Below, one piece after another: positions 42,330 through 51,005 of a stretch of DNA of 64,000 nt (its first letter is position 1; each line of letters opens with the position of its first letter). Location of the stretch: NCBI RefSeq assembly GCF_004193175.1, contig NZ_SAUH01000001.1, forward strand, positions 372,001 to 436,000, in the 5' to 3' direction. This stretch comes from Streptomyces sp. RFCAC02. GTDB taxonomy: Bacteria > Actinomycetota > Actinomycetes > Streptomycetales > Streptomycetaceae. The position numbers were made by a program, and so were the translations under genes. Under the pieces are notes generated by a model, which was not told the origin of the DNA, searched no databases, and saw nothing but the letters and a program-made list of their open reading frames with translations.

Positions 42330-43858
42330 GCGGTGCCTTCCGTCCGCTCCTGGGCCATGCCGGCCGCGTCCAGCAGGGCGGTGCCGACGATGAGGTCGGC
42401 GCCGCCGATGTCGGGGTCGGTGAGCTCGGTGCCGTCGTCCACGGCGAACAGCAGGCGCGGTTCGCCCTGGCGGTAGGCCGTGCCGACGGGCGGGCTGGCC
42501 GCGTGGACGGCGAGCAGGGCGACGAGGTGCGGCAGGTCGGGGTCGGCGCGGCGGGCGTCGGCGAGGAGGCCGGACAGGCGGCGCGGGGCGTCGTCGGGCA
42601 GCCGCAGCAGGTCGAGGGCGGTGGCGAGCTGCTCCTCGGTGAACCGGCTGTCGTCGGGTGTGGCGACGAGGTCGGGCTCGGGCAGCTCGGCGCCGAGGTG
42701 GTCGCGCGGCGCGGGCGGGGTGAGGAGCTGTTCGGTGAGGTCGGCGAGGCGGACGGCGCCCGGCGGGCGTGGTGCCGTGCCGCGGGCGAAGAACGCGTCG
42801 GTGACGCGGGTGGCGCGCTCCAGCGGCTCGGTCAGCAGGGGGGCGAGGAGCTGCCCGTACAGGTCGGTGCCGGCGCGGGCGGCGGGCGCGGCGAACGCCT
42901 GCCGGTCCTGCTCGGCGCGGAAGAGCGGGCCCGCCTCCAGCAGGCGGGACTGGAGCTGGGTGTGGCGGCGGATGCAGTCCTTGACGATGTCGACCAGCTC
43001 GGCGGCGCGCAGCCGGTGGCCCGGCGCCGTGGCCTCGTCGCGGGCGCGGCGGATGTTGGTGAGGATCGCGTTCTCGTGGCGGTAGCGGTCGGCGATGTGG
43101 TCCAGGGCCTCGGCGATCATGTCGGGGACGGCCCTGAGCCAGTCGACGGAGCGGACGTCGCGGCGGGTGCTCTCCAGGGTGCGGCGCAGGGCCTCGGCGT
43201 ACTGGACGGTGCGGTAGCGGGCCTGTTCGGCGGCGAGCTGGGCGTCGGCGAGGCGGCCCCGGCTGATGAGGACCTCCAGTTTGACCTCGGCGGCGATCTG
43301 GGCGCTGGTGACGTCGGTGTCGAGGGCGCCGACGAGGACGTTGACGGCCTCGTCGGTGGTGCGCAGCCACACGCCGCCGCCGGGGCCCGGGACCTCCTCG
43401 ATGAGCTTGAAGTCGTAGTCGCGGCGGACGTAGGAGCCGTCGGGGTCGAAGGTGCCGTAGACGGCGCGGAAGCCGCGGTTGACGCTGCCGACGTTGATCA
43501 GGTTGTCGAGGACCCAGCGGGCGACGCGCTCGTGCTCGGCGGCGGGGCGGGCCGGCGCCTGGGCGGCGACGCGCGGCAGCAGGCGGGCGACGATCAGCTC
43601 GTGGTCGGCGCCGGCGTCGAAGTCCATGGCGAGGGTGACGAGGTCGATGGCGGCGAGCGCCACCTCGGCCATGCTGTAGGTGCTGTACTCGCCGGCCAGG
43701 TTGGCCTTGCGCGCGTCGAGGTCGTGGAGGGGGGCGGTGCAGGCGAGGGCGCGCAGGCGGCGGGCCAGTCCCTCGTCCGCGGCCGGCCCGGGAGCCGGCC
43801 TGGTGGGGAGCTGACCCGCACCGGTCGGCGCGTGTGTCGACGAGGCGGGTGCGGTCAC
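42326..43858 (-). CDS. MukF/kleisin-like protein (subunit A)
   Basis: 510-aa helical protein, first gene of the cassette. N-terminal block: LHDLDARKANLAGEYSTYSM then AEVALAAIDLVTLAMDF, followed by RWVLDNLINVGSVNRGFRAVYG and a beta-strand stretch (GSYVRRDYDFKLIEE), together like a winged helix. The middle is long helices (TAAEVKLEVLIS, RYRTVQYAEALRRTLESTRRDVRSVDWLRAVPDMIAEALDHIADRYRHENAILTNIRRARDEA), as in the MukF/JetA middle region, then a more disordered C-terminus. I infer a MukF-type role: dimerising wHTH plus helical linker that bridges the ATPase heads. Start GTG 43858 is chosen for the conserved block 30 residues later; the ribosome-binding site (AGGG, -12) is weak. A 101-base gap separates it from the phosphatase gene upstream. 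Confidence 0.78.
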   Translation of the reverse strand: MTAPASSTHAPTGAGQLPTRPAPGPAADEGLARRLRALACTAPLHDLDARKANLAGEYSTYSMAEVALAAIDLVTLAMDFDAGADHELIVARLLPRVAAQAPARPAAEHERVARWVLDNLINVGSVNRGFRAVYGTFDPDGSYVRRDYDFKLIEEVPGPGGGVWLRTTDEAVNVLVGALDTDVTSAQIAAEVKLEVLISRGRLADAQLAAEQARYRTVQYAEALRRTLESTRRDVRSVDWLRAVPDMIAEALDHIADRYRHENAILTNIRRARDEATAPGHRLRAAELVDIVKDCIRRHTQLQSRLLEAGPLFRAEQDRQAFAAPAARAGTDLYGQLLAPLLTEPLERATRVTDAFFARGTAPRPPGAVRLADLTEQLLTPPAPRDHLGAELPEPDLVATPDDSRFTEEQLATALDLLRLPDDAPRRLSGLLADARRADPDLPHLVALLAVHAASPPVGTAYRQGEPRLLFAVDDGTELTDPDIGGADLIVGTALLDAAGMAQERTEGTA

Positions 43859-43959
43859 GAGGCACACCCTAGGCGGTGGGACTGACAACGAGCGATTCCG
43901 CACGGATGCGGACGCTTCGGCCGGCCCGCGGGCCACCGGTGCCCGGTCGCCGGCCGGCG

Positions 43960-46077
43960 TCAGTAGGGGGTGTGGTTGCGGGCCAGGAGCAGGGCCACGT
44001 CGTCGGCGGGCGTGGCGCGGCGGCGGCCGGCGAGGACGCGGTCGCACGTCTCCTCCAGCGGGGCCGGGGGGCCTTCGAGGAGGGCGCGGAGGGCTTCGAG
44101 TCCCTCGTCGATGGGGGCGTCGCGCTCCTCGACGAGGCCGTCGGTGAACAGGGCGATGGTCGCCCCGTCCGGCAGCGGTCTGCGGTCCTCGGTGAACGGG
44201 ACCCCGCCGACGCCGAGGGGGACGGCGTTGGGCAGCCGCAGCAGGTCGGCGGTGCCGTCGGGCTGGACCAGGACGGGCGGCAGGTGCCCGGCGCTGGCGA
44301 TGGTGCACCGGCCCGCTGCCGGGTCGCACACGGCGTACACGCAGGTGGCGATCGTCGTGCCGAGGGAGCGGACCACCTCGTCGAGGTGGCCGAGGAGTTC
44401 GGCGGGCGGCAGGTCGAGGCGGGCCAGGGCGCGGATGGTCGAGCGCAACTGGCCCATGATGGCGGCGGCGTGGACGCCCTTGCCCATGACATCGCCGACG
44501 ACGAGTCCGAAGCGGCCGTCCGACAGCCGCAGGACGTCGGCCCAGTCGCCGCCGGCCTCGCTGACGGCGGGCAGGTAGCGCAGGGCGACGTCGAGGTCGC
44601 GGCCCTCGGGGAGCTGGGGGCGCAGGCTGCGCTGGAGGATGAGCGCGATGTCGCGCTGGCGGCCGTAGAGGCGCGCGTTGTCCACGCTGATGGCGGCGCG
44701 GGCGGCGAGTTCGCCGGCGAGGGCGAGGTCCTCGGTGTCGAACGGGCGGCGCTCGCGCGTACGGCTCAGGGTGAGCGTGCCGAGGACGTCGCCGCGGGCG
44801 ATGAGCGGGACGACGAGCGCCGAGTGGACGCCGGCCCGTGCCAGCGCCGCGGCGGCGTCCTCGTCGCGGGCGATGCCGGGCAGTTGCTCGGACCCCAGCC
44901 GGGTGAGCAGCCGCGGCCTCGCCTCCCGTGCGACATCCGTGACCACGTCGGGCGCGGCGTGGCCGGCGCCGTCGCTCAGCGGGTGGGCGGCGCGGCCCTC
45001 GCGGGCGGCGGCGCGTGCGACGGCGGCCAGGGTGCGGACGAGGGCGGGGCCGTCCCGGAGGGATGGGGTGCCGGCCTCGTTGTCGAGGACGGCGTCGAGG
45101 ATGTCGACGGCGGCGAGGTCGGCGAGCCGGGGCACGGTGACGGCGGCGAGTTCGCGGGCGGTCGTGGCCAGGTCGAGGGTGGTGCCGATGCGGGCGCCGG
45201 CGTCGGCGATGACGGCGAGGCGCTCGCGGGCTGCGCTGACCTCGGCGACGGCCTGCTCCCGTTCCGTCACGTCCAGGGCGGCCGCCGCGACGCCGTAGGT
45301 GCGGCCGCCGGGGACGGCGACGCGGTAGTAGGAGACGGACCAGATGTGCTCGTGGCCGGGGTCGGCGAGGGTGCGGGCCGTCGTGTGCTGGCCGAGGAGG
45401 GGCTCGCCGGTGGCGAGGACGCGGCGCAGGGCCGCCTCGACCCCGGTCAGGTCCGCGCCCCGCCATGTCTCGCCGAAGCGGCGGCCGGTGAGCCGGTCGG
45501 CGGGCAGGCCGGTCAGTTCCTCCATCGCCGGGTTGGCGCGGATCCAGCGGAGTTTGGCGTCGAGGAGGGCGATGGACAGCGGCGACTGGTCGACGATGCC
45601 GGCGGACAGCGCGAGGTCGGTCTCCAGGCGGCGGACGGTGCCGGTGCCGGCGGCGATGACGAGGGCGCGCGGCTCGCCGTGCGGTCCTGCCGTCCACTGG
45701 GCGCGGAACTCGGCCCGGCGCAGCAGGCCGTCGGCGAACCGCACGGGCAGGCCGCCCGACCAGTCGGGGCCGCCGGGCCTGCGCAGCCAGTCGGCGGTGA
45801 GGCGGCGGGGGCGCCCGGGGCCGAGCAGGTCGACGACGGAGCGGCCGGTGACGGCGTCGGCGCGGTGGCCGAAGAGGCGTTCGGCGCCGGGTCCCCACAG
45901 CAGGACGCGCCCGGCGCCGTCGAGGACGATCTCCGCGATGGCGAGCGTGTCGAGGAGGCCGCCGGGCGGCGTGACGGCGTCGTGGACGGTGCCGGGTCCC
46001 CGCGGCGCGACGGGGTCCGACGCCGTGCCGGTCTCCTGCTCGGGGTCGCGGGGGCCGTCGCCCGGTGGTCGGTTCAT
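43960..46077 (-). CDS. PAS-PAS-GAF-PP2C (SpoIIE-type) phosphatase
   Basis: 705-aa cytosolic signalling phosphatase. Two PAS domains (about 40-150 and 165-290, e.g. ILDAKLRWIRANPAMEELTGLPADRLTGRRF), a GAF domain (about 300-470), then a SpoIIE/RsbU-type PP2C. The metal-ligand motifs are present: AGGDWADV, GDVMGKGVHAAAIMGQLRS, LFTDGLVEERD and PADDVALLLAR. It probably dephosphorylates an anti-anti-sigma protein, in a partner-switching pathway. Start ATG at 46077; it lies 8 bases after the stop of the phosphatase-like gene upstream, so they form an operon. Confidence 0.92.
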   Translation of the reverse strand: MNRPPGDGPRDPEQETGTASDPVAPRGPGTVHDAVTPPGGLLDTLAIAEIVLDGAGRVLLWGPGAERLFGHRADAVTGRSVVDLLGPGRPRRLTADWLRRPGGPDWSGGLPVRFADGLLRRAEFRAQWTAGPHGEPRALVIAAGTGTVRRLETDLALSAGIVDQSPLSIALLDAKLRWIRANPAMEELTGLPADRLTGRRFGETWRGADLTGVEAALRRVLATGEPLLGQHTTARTLADPGHEHIWSVSYYRVAVPGGRTYGVAAAALDVTEREQAVAEVSAARERLAVIADAGARIGTTLDLATTARELAAVTVPRLADLAAVDILDAVLDNEAGTPSLRDGPALVRTLAAVARAAAREGRAAHPLSDGAGHAAPDVVTDVAREARPRLLTRLGSEQLPGIARDEDAAAALARAGVHSALVVPLIARGDVLGTLTLSRTRERRPFDTEDLALAGELAARAAISVDNARLYGRQRDIALILQRSLRPQLPEGRDLDVALRYLPAVSEAGGDWADVLRLSDGRFGLVVGDVMGKGVHAAAIMGQLRSTIRALARLDLPPAELLGHLDEVVRSLGTTIATCVYAVCDPAAGRCTIASAGHLPPVLVQPDGTADLLRLPNAVPLGVGGVPFTEDRRPLPDGATIALFTDGLVEERDAPIDEGLEALRALLEGPPAPLEETCDRVLAGRRRATPADDVALLLARNHTPY

Positions 46078-46085
46078 GGCTGCTC

Positions 46086-48577
46086 TCAGCCCCGCTCCAG
46101 CGACTGCTCGGTCCAGATGGTCTTGCCCGCGCCGGTGTACCTGCTGCCCCAGCGGCGGGCGAGCTGGGCGACGAGGAACAGGCCGCGTCCGCCCTCGTCG
46201 GTGGGGCGTGCCCGGCGCAGGTGCGGCTGGGTCTCGCTGGGGTCGGAGACCTCGCACACGAGGGTGTCGTTCAGGATGAGCCGCAGGCCGATGGGGCCGC
46301 CCGCGTAGCGGATGGCGTTGGTGACCAGTTCGCTGACGATGAGTTCGGTGGGGAAGGCGTTGCCGGTGAGGTCCCAGTCCTTCAGCTGGTCGATGACGGC
46401 GTCGCGGGCGCGGCCGACGACCTCGGCGTCGGCGGGGAACTCCCAGTCGGCGGTGGCGCCGGGCGGCAGCGGCTGCACGCGGGCGACGAGGAGGGCCACG
46501 TCGTTCGACGGGGCGCGGTCCGGCAGCAGGGCGTCCAGCAGGGATTCCCCGATGTCGGCCGGGGAGCGTTCGCCGGCCGCCTCCTCGGTGACGCGGGCAC
46601 GCAGCAGGTCGCGGCGGCGCTCCGCGGGTGGTCGCGCCGGCCCGGGGGCGACGAGTTCCCCGCTGTGGAGGACGAGGAGGCTGTCCGGTTCGACGCCGAT
46701 GCGGACCGACTCGAACGGGACGCCGCCGACGCCGAGGGGCGGTCCCGCCTTGAGGGCGATCTCCTCGGCGGGACGTCCGGGCGCGGCGACGAGGGGGGCG
46801 ATGCGGCCGGCGGCGGCCAGGACGCACTGGCTGGTGACGGGGTCGTAGACGCAGTACAGGCAGCTCGTGCCGACGGCGCCGCCGGCAGCGGCGCCGCTGC
46901 CGTCCGGCCGCCCGCCGTCCTCGCCGGCCGCGGCGGGGGGCGCGGTGTCGGCCAGCCGGGTCGCGAGGTCGTCGAGCCGCGTGAGGAGTTCGTCCGGCGC
47001 CAGGTCCATGTCGGCGAGGGTCTGCACGGCGGTCCGCAGCCGTCCCATGGTGGCCGTCGCGCCCAGGCCGTGCCCGGCGACCGTGCCGATGACGAACGCG
47101 ACGCGCGCCGACGACAGCGGGATGACGTCGTACCAGCTCCCGCCGATGCCCGCCGCCGTCACGGCGGGCAGGTAGCTGCCCGCGCTGTGCGCCCCGGGCA
47201 GTTCGATCACGGGCTGGGGCAGCAGGCTGCGCTGGAGGCTCTCCAGGGTGCGGTGCTCGCGGGTGTAGCGGCGGGCGTTGTCGAGGCTGAGGGCGGCGCG
47301 GGAGCCGATCTCCTCGATCAGGTCGGCGTCCTGGCGGGTGAAGCGGGGCCGCGCGGGCGACCGCCACAGCGCGAGGACGCCCAGCTGCTGCCCCCGGGCG
47401 CGCAGCGGGACGAGGAGCCCGGAGCCGGGTTCACCGGACAGCACGCCCCTGCCGTCGCCGGGGCCGGCCGCCTCGTCCTGCGCCGTCGGCCCGAGCGGGG
47501 TGACGCGCAGGTTGTCCCAGTGCGGTTCCAGGACGACGCCGGTGCCGCCCGGCAGATCCGGCAGGGCGTCCACGCGGAACAGCGCCCCGGTCCTGCGCAG
47601 GCCGGCCGGCCAGTGGCCGTCCGCCGACACGGCGGCGACGCGGCGCACGGGCGGGCCGAGGAGCGAGGGTCCCGGCTCGTCGCCGGCGAGGACGGCCGCC
47701 CCGAGGTCCACGGTGGCGAGGTCGGCGAAGCCGGGGACGAGGACGGCGGCCAGCTCGTGGGCGTTGCGCTGCACGTCGAGGGACGGGCCGATGCGTTCGC
47801 TGGCCCGGTGCAGGATCGCCATGCGGCGGCGCGCCTGGTGCTGCTCCGTGATGTCGGTGAACAGGCTGACGATGCCGAGGACGTGCTGGTCGGCGTCCTT
47901 CAGCCGGAGGGCCGTGACGGCGAGGACCCGCTCGCGGTCGGGCGCCGACACGAGGCGGGCGGGGTGCTCGGAGTAGATGAGCGGCTCACCGGTGCGCGCC
48001 ACGTGGTCGAGGCGTTCCTGAAGCGGACCGGCGTCCTCGGGGACGACGAGGGCGCCGAGCGGCTGGGGCAGCGGCAGGGCGCGCAGGGGGCCTGTGGCGT
48101 CGGGGTGGCGGCCCGGCGGCAGGTTCATGCGCGTGATGGCCAGGGTCTCGTCGTGGATGGCGATGCCGACCTGGTTCTGCGCGAACAGGGCGCGCAGCAG
48201 GGCCTGGTCCTCCTGCCGGCGCCGCGCGGCGGGCCCGGGGGTGAGGACGACGAGGTACCGCGACAGGGCGTCGTCGGGGACGTCCAGGGGGAAGAGGTCG
48301 AGCCGCGCCTCCGTCACGGCGCCGCCCGGGTGCCGCAGCGGTACGGCCCGGTGGACGCTGCCGTCGGCGCGGGTCATGCCGGCCCAGGAGTCCGGGTCGG
48401 CCAGCAGCCCGGGCATCGTGGCGTGCGCGAGGTCGTCGAACGTGCGGCCGGTCAGCTCGACGGCCAGCGCGCCGGTGCCGCCTGCGCGGGCGCGGACCGT
48501 GCCGTCGGCGGCGACGATCAGGAGGAGGGACGCCCCGCCGGGCAGGGCGCCGGCGGGGGCTGCGGGACGGCGCTCAC
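46086..48577 (-). CDS. PAS-GAF-PP2C-like-HATPase signalling protein, degenerate PP2C, uncertain 5' end
   Basis: About 820-aa multidomain protein: PAS domains (SLLLIVAADGTVRARAGG..., ALFAQNQVGIAIHDETLAIT...), a GAF domain (ILHRASERIGPSLDVQRNAHEL...), a SpoIIE-type PP2C-like domain, and a C-terminal RsbW-like ATPase (FPTELIVSELVTNAIRYAGG; DEGGRGLFLVAQLARRWG). The PP2C metal ligands are missing: GGSWYDV for GGDWYD and GTVAGHG for GDVxGHG. 5' end: no ATG/GTG/TTG is available in the domain frame. The best start, GTG at 48577 with GAGGGAGG, is in another frame that stops after about 20 codons near 48518, so the coordinates cross a probable frameshift (length not a multiple of 3). An internal ATG at HATMPGLL would lose part of the first PAS. 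May also be a sequencing error. Confidence 0.78.
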
Positions 48578-48764
48578 GTTCCTCCCTCGGCCTTCGTCCG
48601 GCGGTGGGCCTCCCCCGGGTCCCACTGTGGTCCCGGGCGCGCCGCCCGGCGAGCCGGGGGCGTCCGTCCGGGGGCGGCGCGGGATGCGGGCGCGGTGCGG
48701 CGGAGGTCCAATGGAGGGGCGGGTACCGGCAGGCACGGGGGTGGCGGACGGGAGGAGGCCCACG

Positions 48765-49232
48765 ATGACCGCACCGCGACGGCTCCTGCGCGCGCTGCCC
48801 CCGGACCACCGGGACCGGCTGATGGCGCTGGCCCGCGAGGTCACCTTCGACCAGGGCGACCGCCTCTTCGAGGAGCGGGGGCGGGCCGACCGGTTCTGGA
48901 TCATCCGGTCGGGCACGGTCCGGCTCGACCTGCGCCTCGGCGGGCGGCGGCCGGTGGCGGTGTCGTCGCTCGACACCGGCGACATGCTGGGCTGGTCCTG
49001 GCTGTTCCCGCCGCACGAGTGGGACTTCGGCGCGGAGGCGCTGAGTCCGGTGCGGGCGTACGAGTTCGGCGGGGCCGCCGTCCAGGAGCTGTGCGACGAG
49101 GACCCGGCGTTCGGCTACACCCTGCTGCGCGTGGTCGCGGAGATCCTGGCGTCCCGGGTGCGGACGGAACGCACGCGGCTGCTCGACCTGTTCGCGCCGC
49201 ACGCGGGCGGCGGGCCGCGGCCCGCCCCCTGA
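48765..49232 (+). CDS. Cyclic nucleotide-binding (Crp-like) domain protein without HTH
   Basis: 155-aa single-domain protein: ALPPDHRDRLMALAREVTFDQGDRLFEERGRADRFWIIRSGTVRL, with the phosphate-binding cassette region LDTGDMLGWSWLFPPHEWDFGAEALSPVRAYEF, and a C-terminal helix (YTLLRVVAEILASRVRTERTRLLDLF). Crp/Fnr proteins would continue into a DNA-binding winged helix; this one stops, so it is a sensor or adaptor rather than a classical regulator. ATG at 48765 with GGAGGAGG at 48751-48758. Divergent from the PP2C-like gene and convergent with the HEAT-repeat gene (11 bases apart). Confidence 0.9.
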   Translation: MTAPRRLLRALPPDHRDRLMALAREVTFDQGDRLFEERGRADRFWIIRSGTVRLDLRLGGRRPVAVSSLDTGDMLGWSWLFPPHEWDFGAEALSPVRAYEFGGAAVQELCDEDPAFGYTLLRVVAEILASRVRTERTRLLDLFAPHAGGGPRPAP

Positions 49233-49243
49233 GCCGCCGCGCC

Positions 49244-50737
49244 TCACGCCCCCCGGTCGGAGGGCGCGCGGGTGCCGCCGGGCCGCCCGCCGAGCCGGCC
49301 GCGCACGGCCGTCTGCACGTCCGCCTGCTCGGCGGGATCGGCGGCGAGGCGGCGCAGGCGCTCCACGACACGGGCGTCCACGGTGGTGGCGTGCCGCGCG
49401 CCGGTCGCGCGGGTGTCCTCCTCGCAGTCCCAGAGGCACTCGACGGCGAACCCGGCGGCGAACGACGGGTCCGTCACGGCGAGCGCGCCGGCCGCCTCCC
49501 CGCGCAGCCGTGAGGAGGCCGTCTCCCGGTACACACGGCGCAGGACGGGCACGGCGCCCCGGATCCCGAGCCGGCCCGCGCCCTCGATCAGGGGCCGCAG
49601 CTCCTCGGCCTGCGCTCCGTGCCGCCGCAGGGCGCGGCGCAGGGCGTCCAGCACGGCGGGCGCGTCGCCCGGGTCGCCGCGGCGGGCCAGGACGGTGGCG
49701 GCCGTGGTGCCGAGCGCGTCGTCGCGGCGCGCCCACCGCCTGGCGTGGGCCAGCGCGTCGGGGCCGCACATGCGGGTGAAGGCGGTCAGCGCGGCGCGTG
49801 CGACGTCCGCGTCGGGCGCGGTGGCGGCCGCCTCGATGAGGGGGCAGACGTCCGGGTCGTCGCGCTCGGCGAGGTGGCGGAGCGCGGCGGCGCGGGCGGC
49901 GGGGGCGCCGTCCGCCGCCGCGGCCAGCAGCTCCGGGCGGTCGCCCGGACCCGCGACCGCGCCGAGGCAGCGGGCGGCGGGGGCCTCGCGCCACTGGCGC
50001 GGCACGCTGTCCCAGCCGTCCTGCGCCCAGGCGAGGACGGCGCCGACGCTCCATCCGGGGCGCGGCCCCGGCGGGCGGAGCTGCCGCTGCCAGCGGTCGA
50101 AGGACCCGGCCTCCAGGGCGCGGGCGAGGCGGGCGCGCTGGGCCGGCCGGGCCGGGTCCCGCGCCCACAGGTGCCAGGGGCGGGGCTCGAACGCGTCGCG
50201 GACGGCGGCGGCGAGCGCCGCGTCCCCCTCCTCACCGGCCGGGAAGCGGGCCAGGACGGCCGGGCCGATCGCGGCGAGGCCCGCGTCGTCGTCGTGGACG
50301 GCGAGTTCGTCGAGCGCCCACCGCCAGTTCGCGCCGTGGACGGCGTACTGGCGCAGGAGGGCGAGGGCGCTGGTGTTGAGGCGCGCGGCGGTGGACCCGG
50401 AGCTGTGGGTGAGGCCGGTGAGGTGGCCGAGGACGGACAGGGCGAGGCCGGTGCGTTCCTCGTCGGGCAGGAGCAGGTCGTCCGGGTCGGCGAGGTGGGC
50501 GGCGATGGCGTCGAGGCCGGCGTCCAGCTCGGCGTAGAGACGGGCGTAGTAGAGCGAGCGGTGTTCGAGCTGCCAGTCGTGGCGGGGGTCGTGCAGCACG
50601 CAGTGGTCGACGGCGGCCACCGCCTCCGCCCGGGGGGCGGCCAGCGCGTGCAGCCAGCCGTCGCCGCGCCCTCGCTGGAGGAGCCCGAGAAGGCTTCCGC
50701 CGGGCGCTATGTCGGTTTCGGTGGGACTGGCGAACAT
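49244..50737 (-). CDS. HEAT-repeat protein
   Basis: 497-aa helical solenoid. N-terminal block IAPGGSLLGLLQRGRGDGWLHALA is shared by a Streptomyces group of HEAT-repeat proteins. The C-terminal half shows repeated HEAT/PBS-lyase-like units (ARAAALRHLAERDDPDVCPLIEAAAT; VARAALTAFTRMCGPDALAHARRW; GTTAATVLARRGDPGDAPAVLDALR; RPLIEGAGRLGIRGAVPVLRRVYRE). No catalytic residues are evident; a scaffold or protein-interaction role is likely. ATG at 50737 chosen; ATG at 50749 is possible. Divergent from the PP2C-like gene at 51006. Confidence 0.85.
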   Translation of the reverse strand: MFASPTETDIAPGGSLLGLLQRGRGDGWLHALAAPRAEAVAAVDHCVLHDPRHDWQLEHRSLYYARLYAELDAGLDAIAAHLADPDDLLLPDEERTGLALSVLGHLTGLTHSSGSTAARLNTSALALLRQYAVHGANWRWALDELAVHDDDAGLAAIGPAVLARFPAGEEGDAALAAAVRDAFEPRPWHLWARDPARPAQRARLARALEAGSFDRWQRQLRPPGPRPGWSVGAVLAWAQDGWDSVPRQWREAPAARCLGAVAGPGDRPELLAAAADGAPAARAAALRHLAERDDPDVCPLIEAAATAPDADVARAALTAFTRMCGPDALAHARRWARRDDALGTTAATVLARRGDPGDAPAVLDALRRALRRHGAQAEELRPLIEGAGRLGIRGAVPVLRRVYRETASSRLRGEAAGALAVTDPSFAAGFAVECLWDCEEDTRATGARHATTVDARVVERLRRLAADPAEQADVQTAVRGRLGGRPGGTRAPSDRGA

Positions 50738-51005
50738 ATGAGTCAGCATCCGGTGCGGTTGTGCCGGTGGCAACGGGATTTCCGTCCTGGCGGCTCCCAA
50801 CCGGTGCGGAGCCCGGCTCCACCATGCCATCCCGGCCGCCCGGCGCCCAAGGAACGGGCCGCGGCGCGAGCGGCTGATTATGGCGTGGCGCGGGTAGGTC
50901 TGTGTCAGAGTCGGACCCGTCCGGCGCCCGGTGCACCGGCCGCGGACGGCGGGAGCGCGCACGGGCAGGGCCACGCGGGGTTGCCGCGGCGGGTGGGAGG
51001 CGGAG

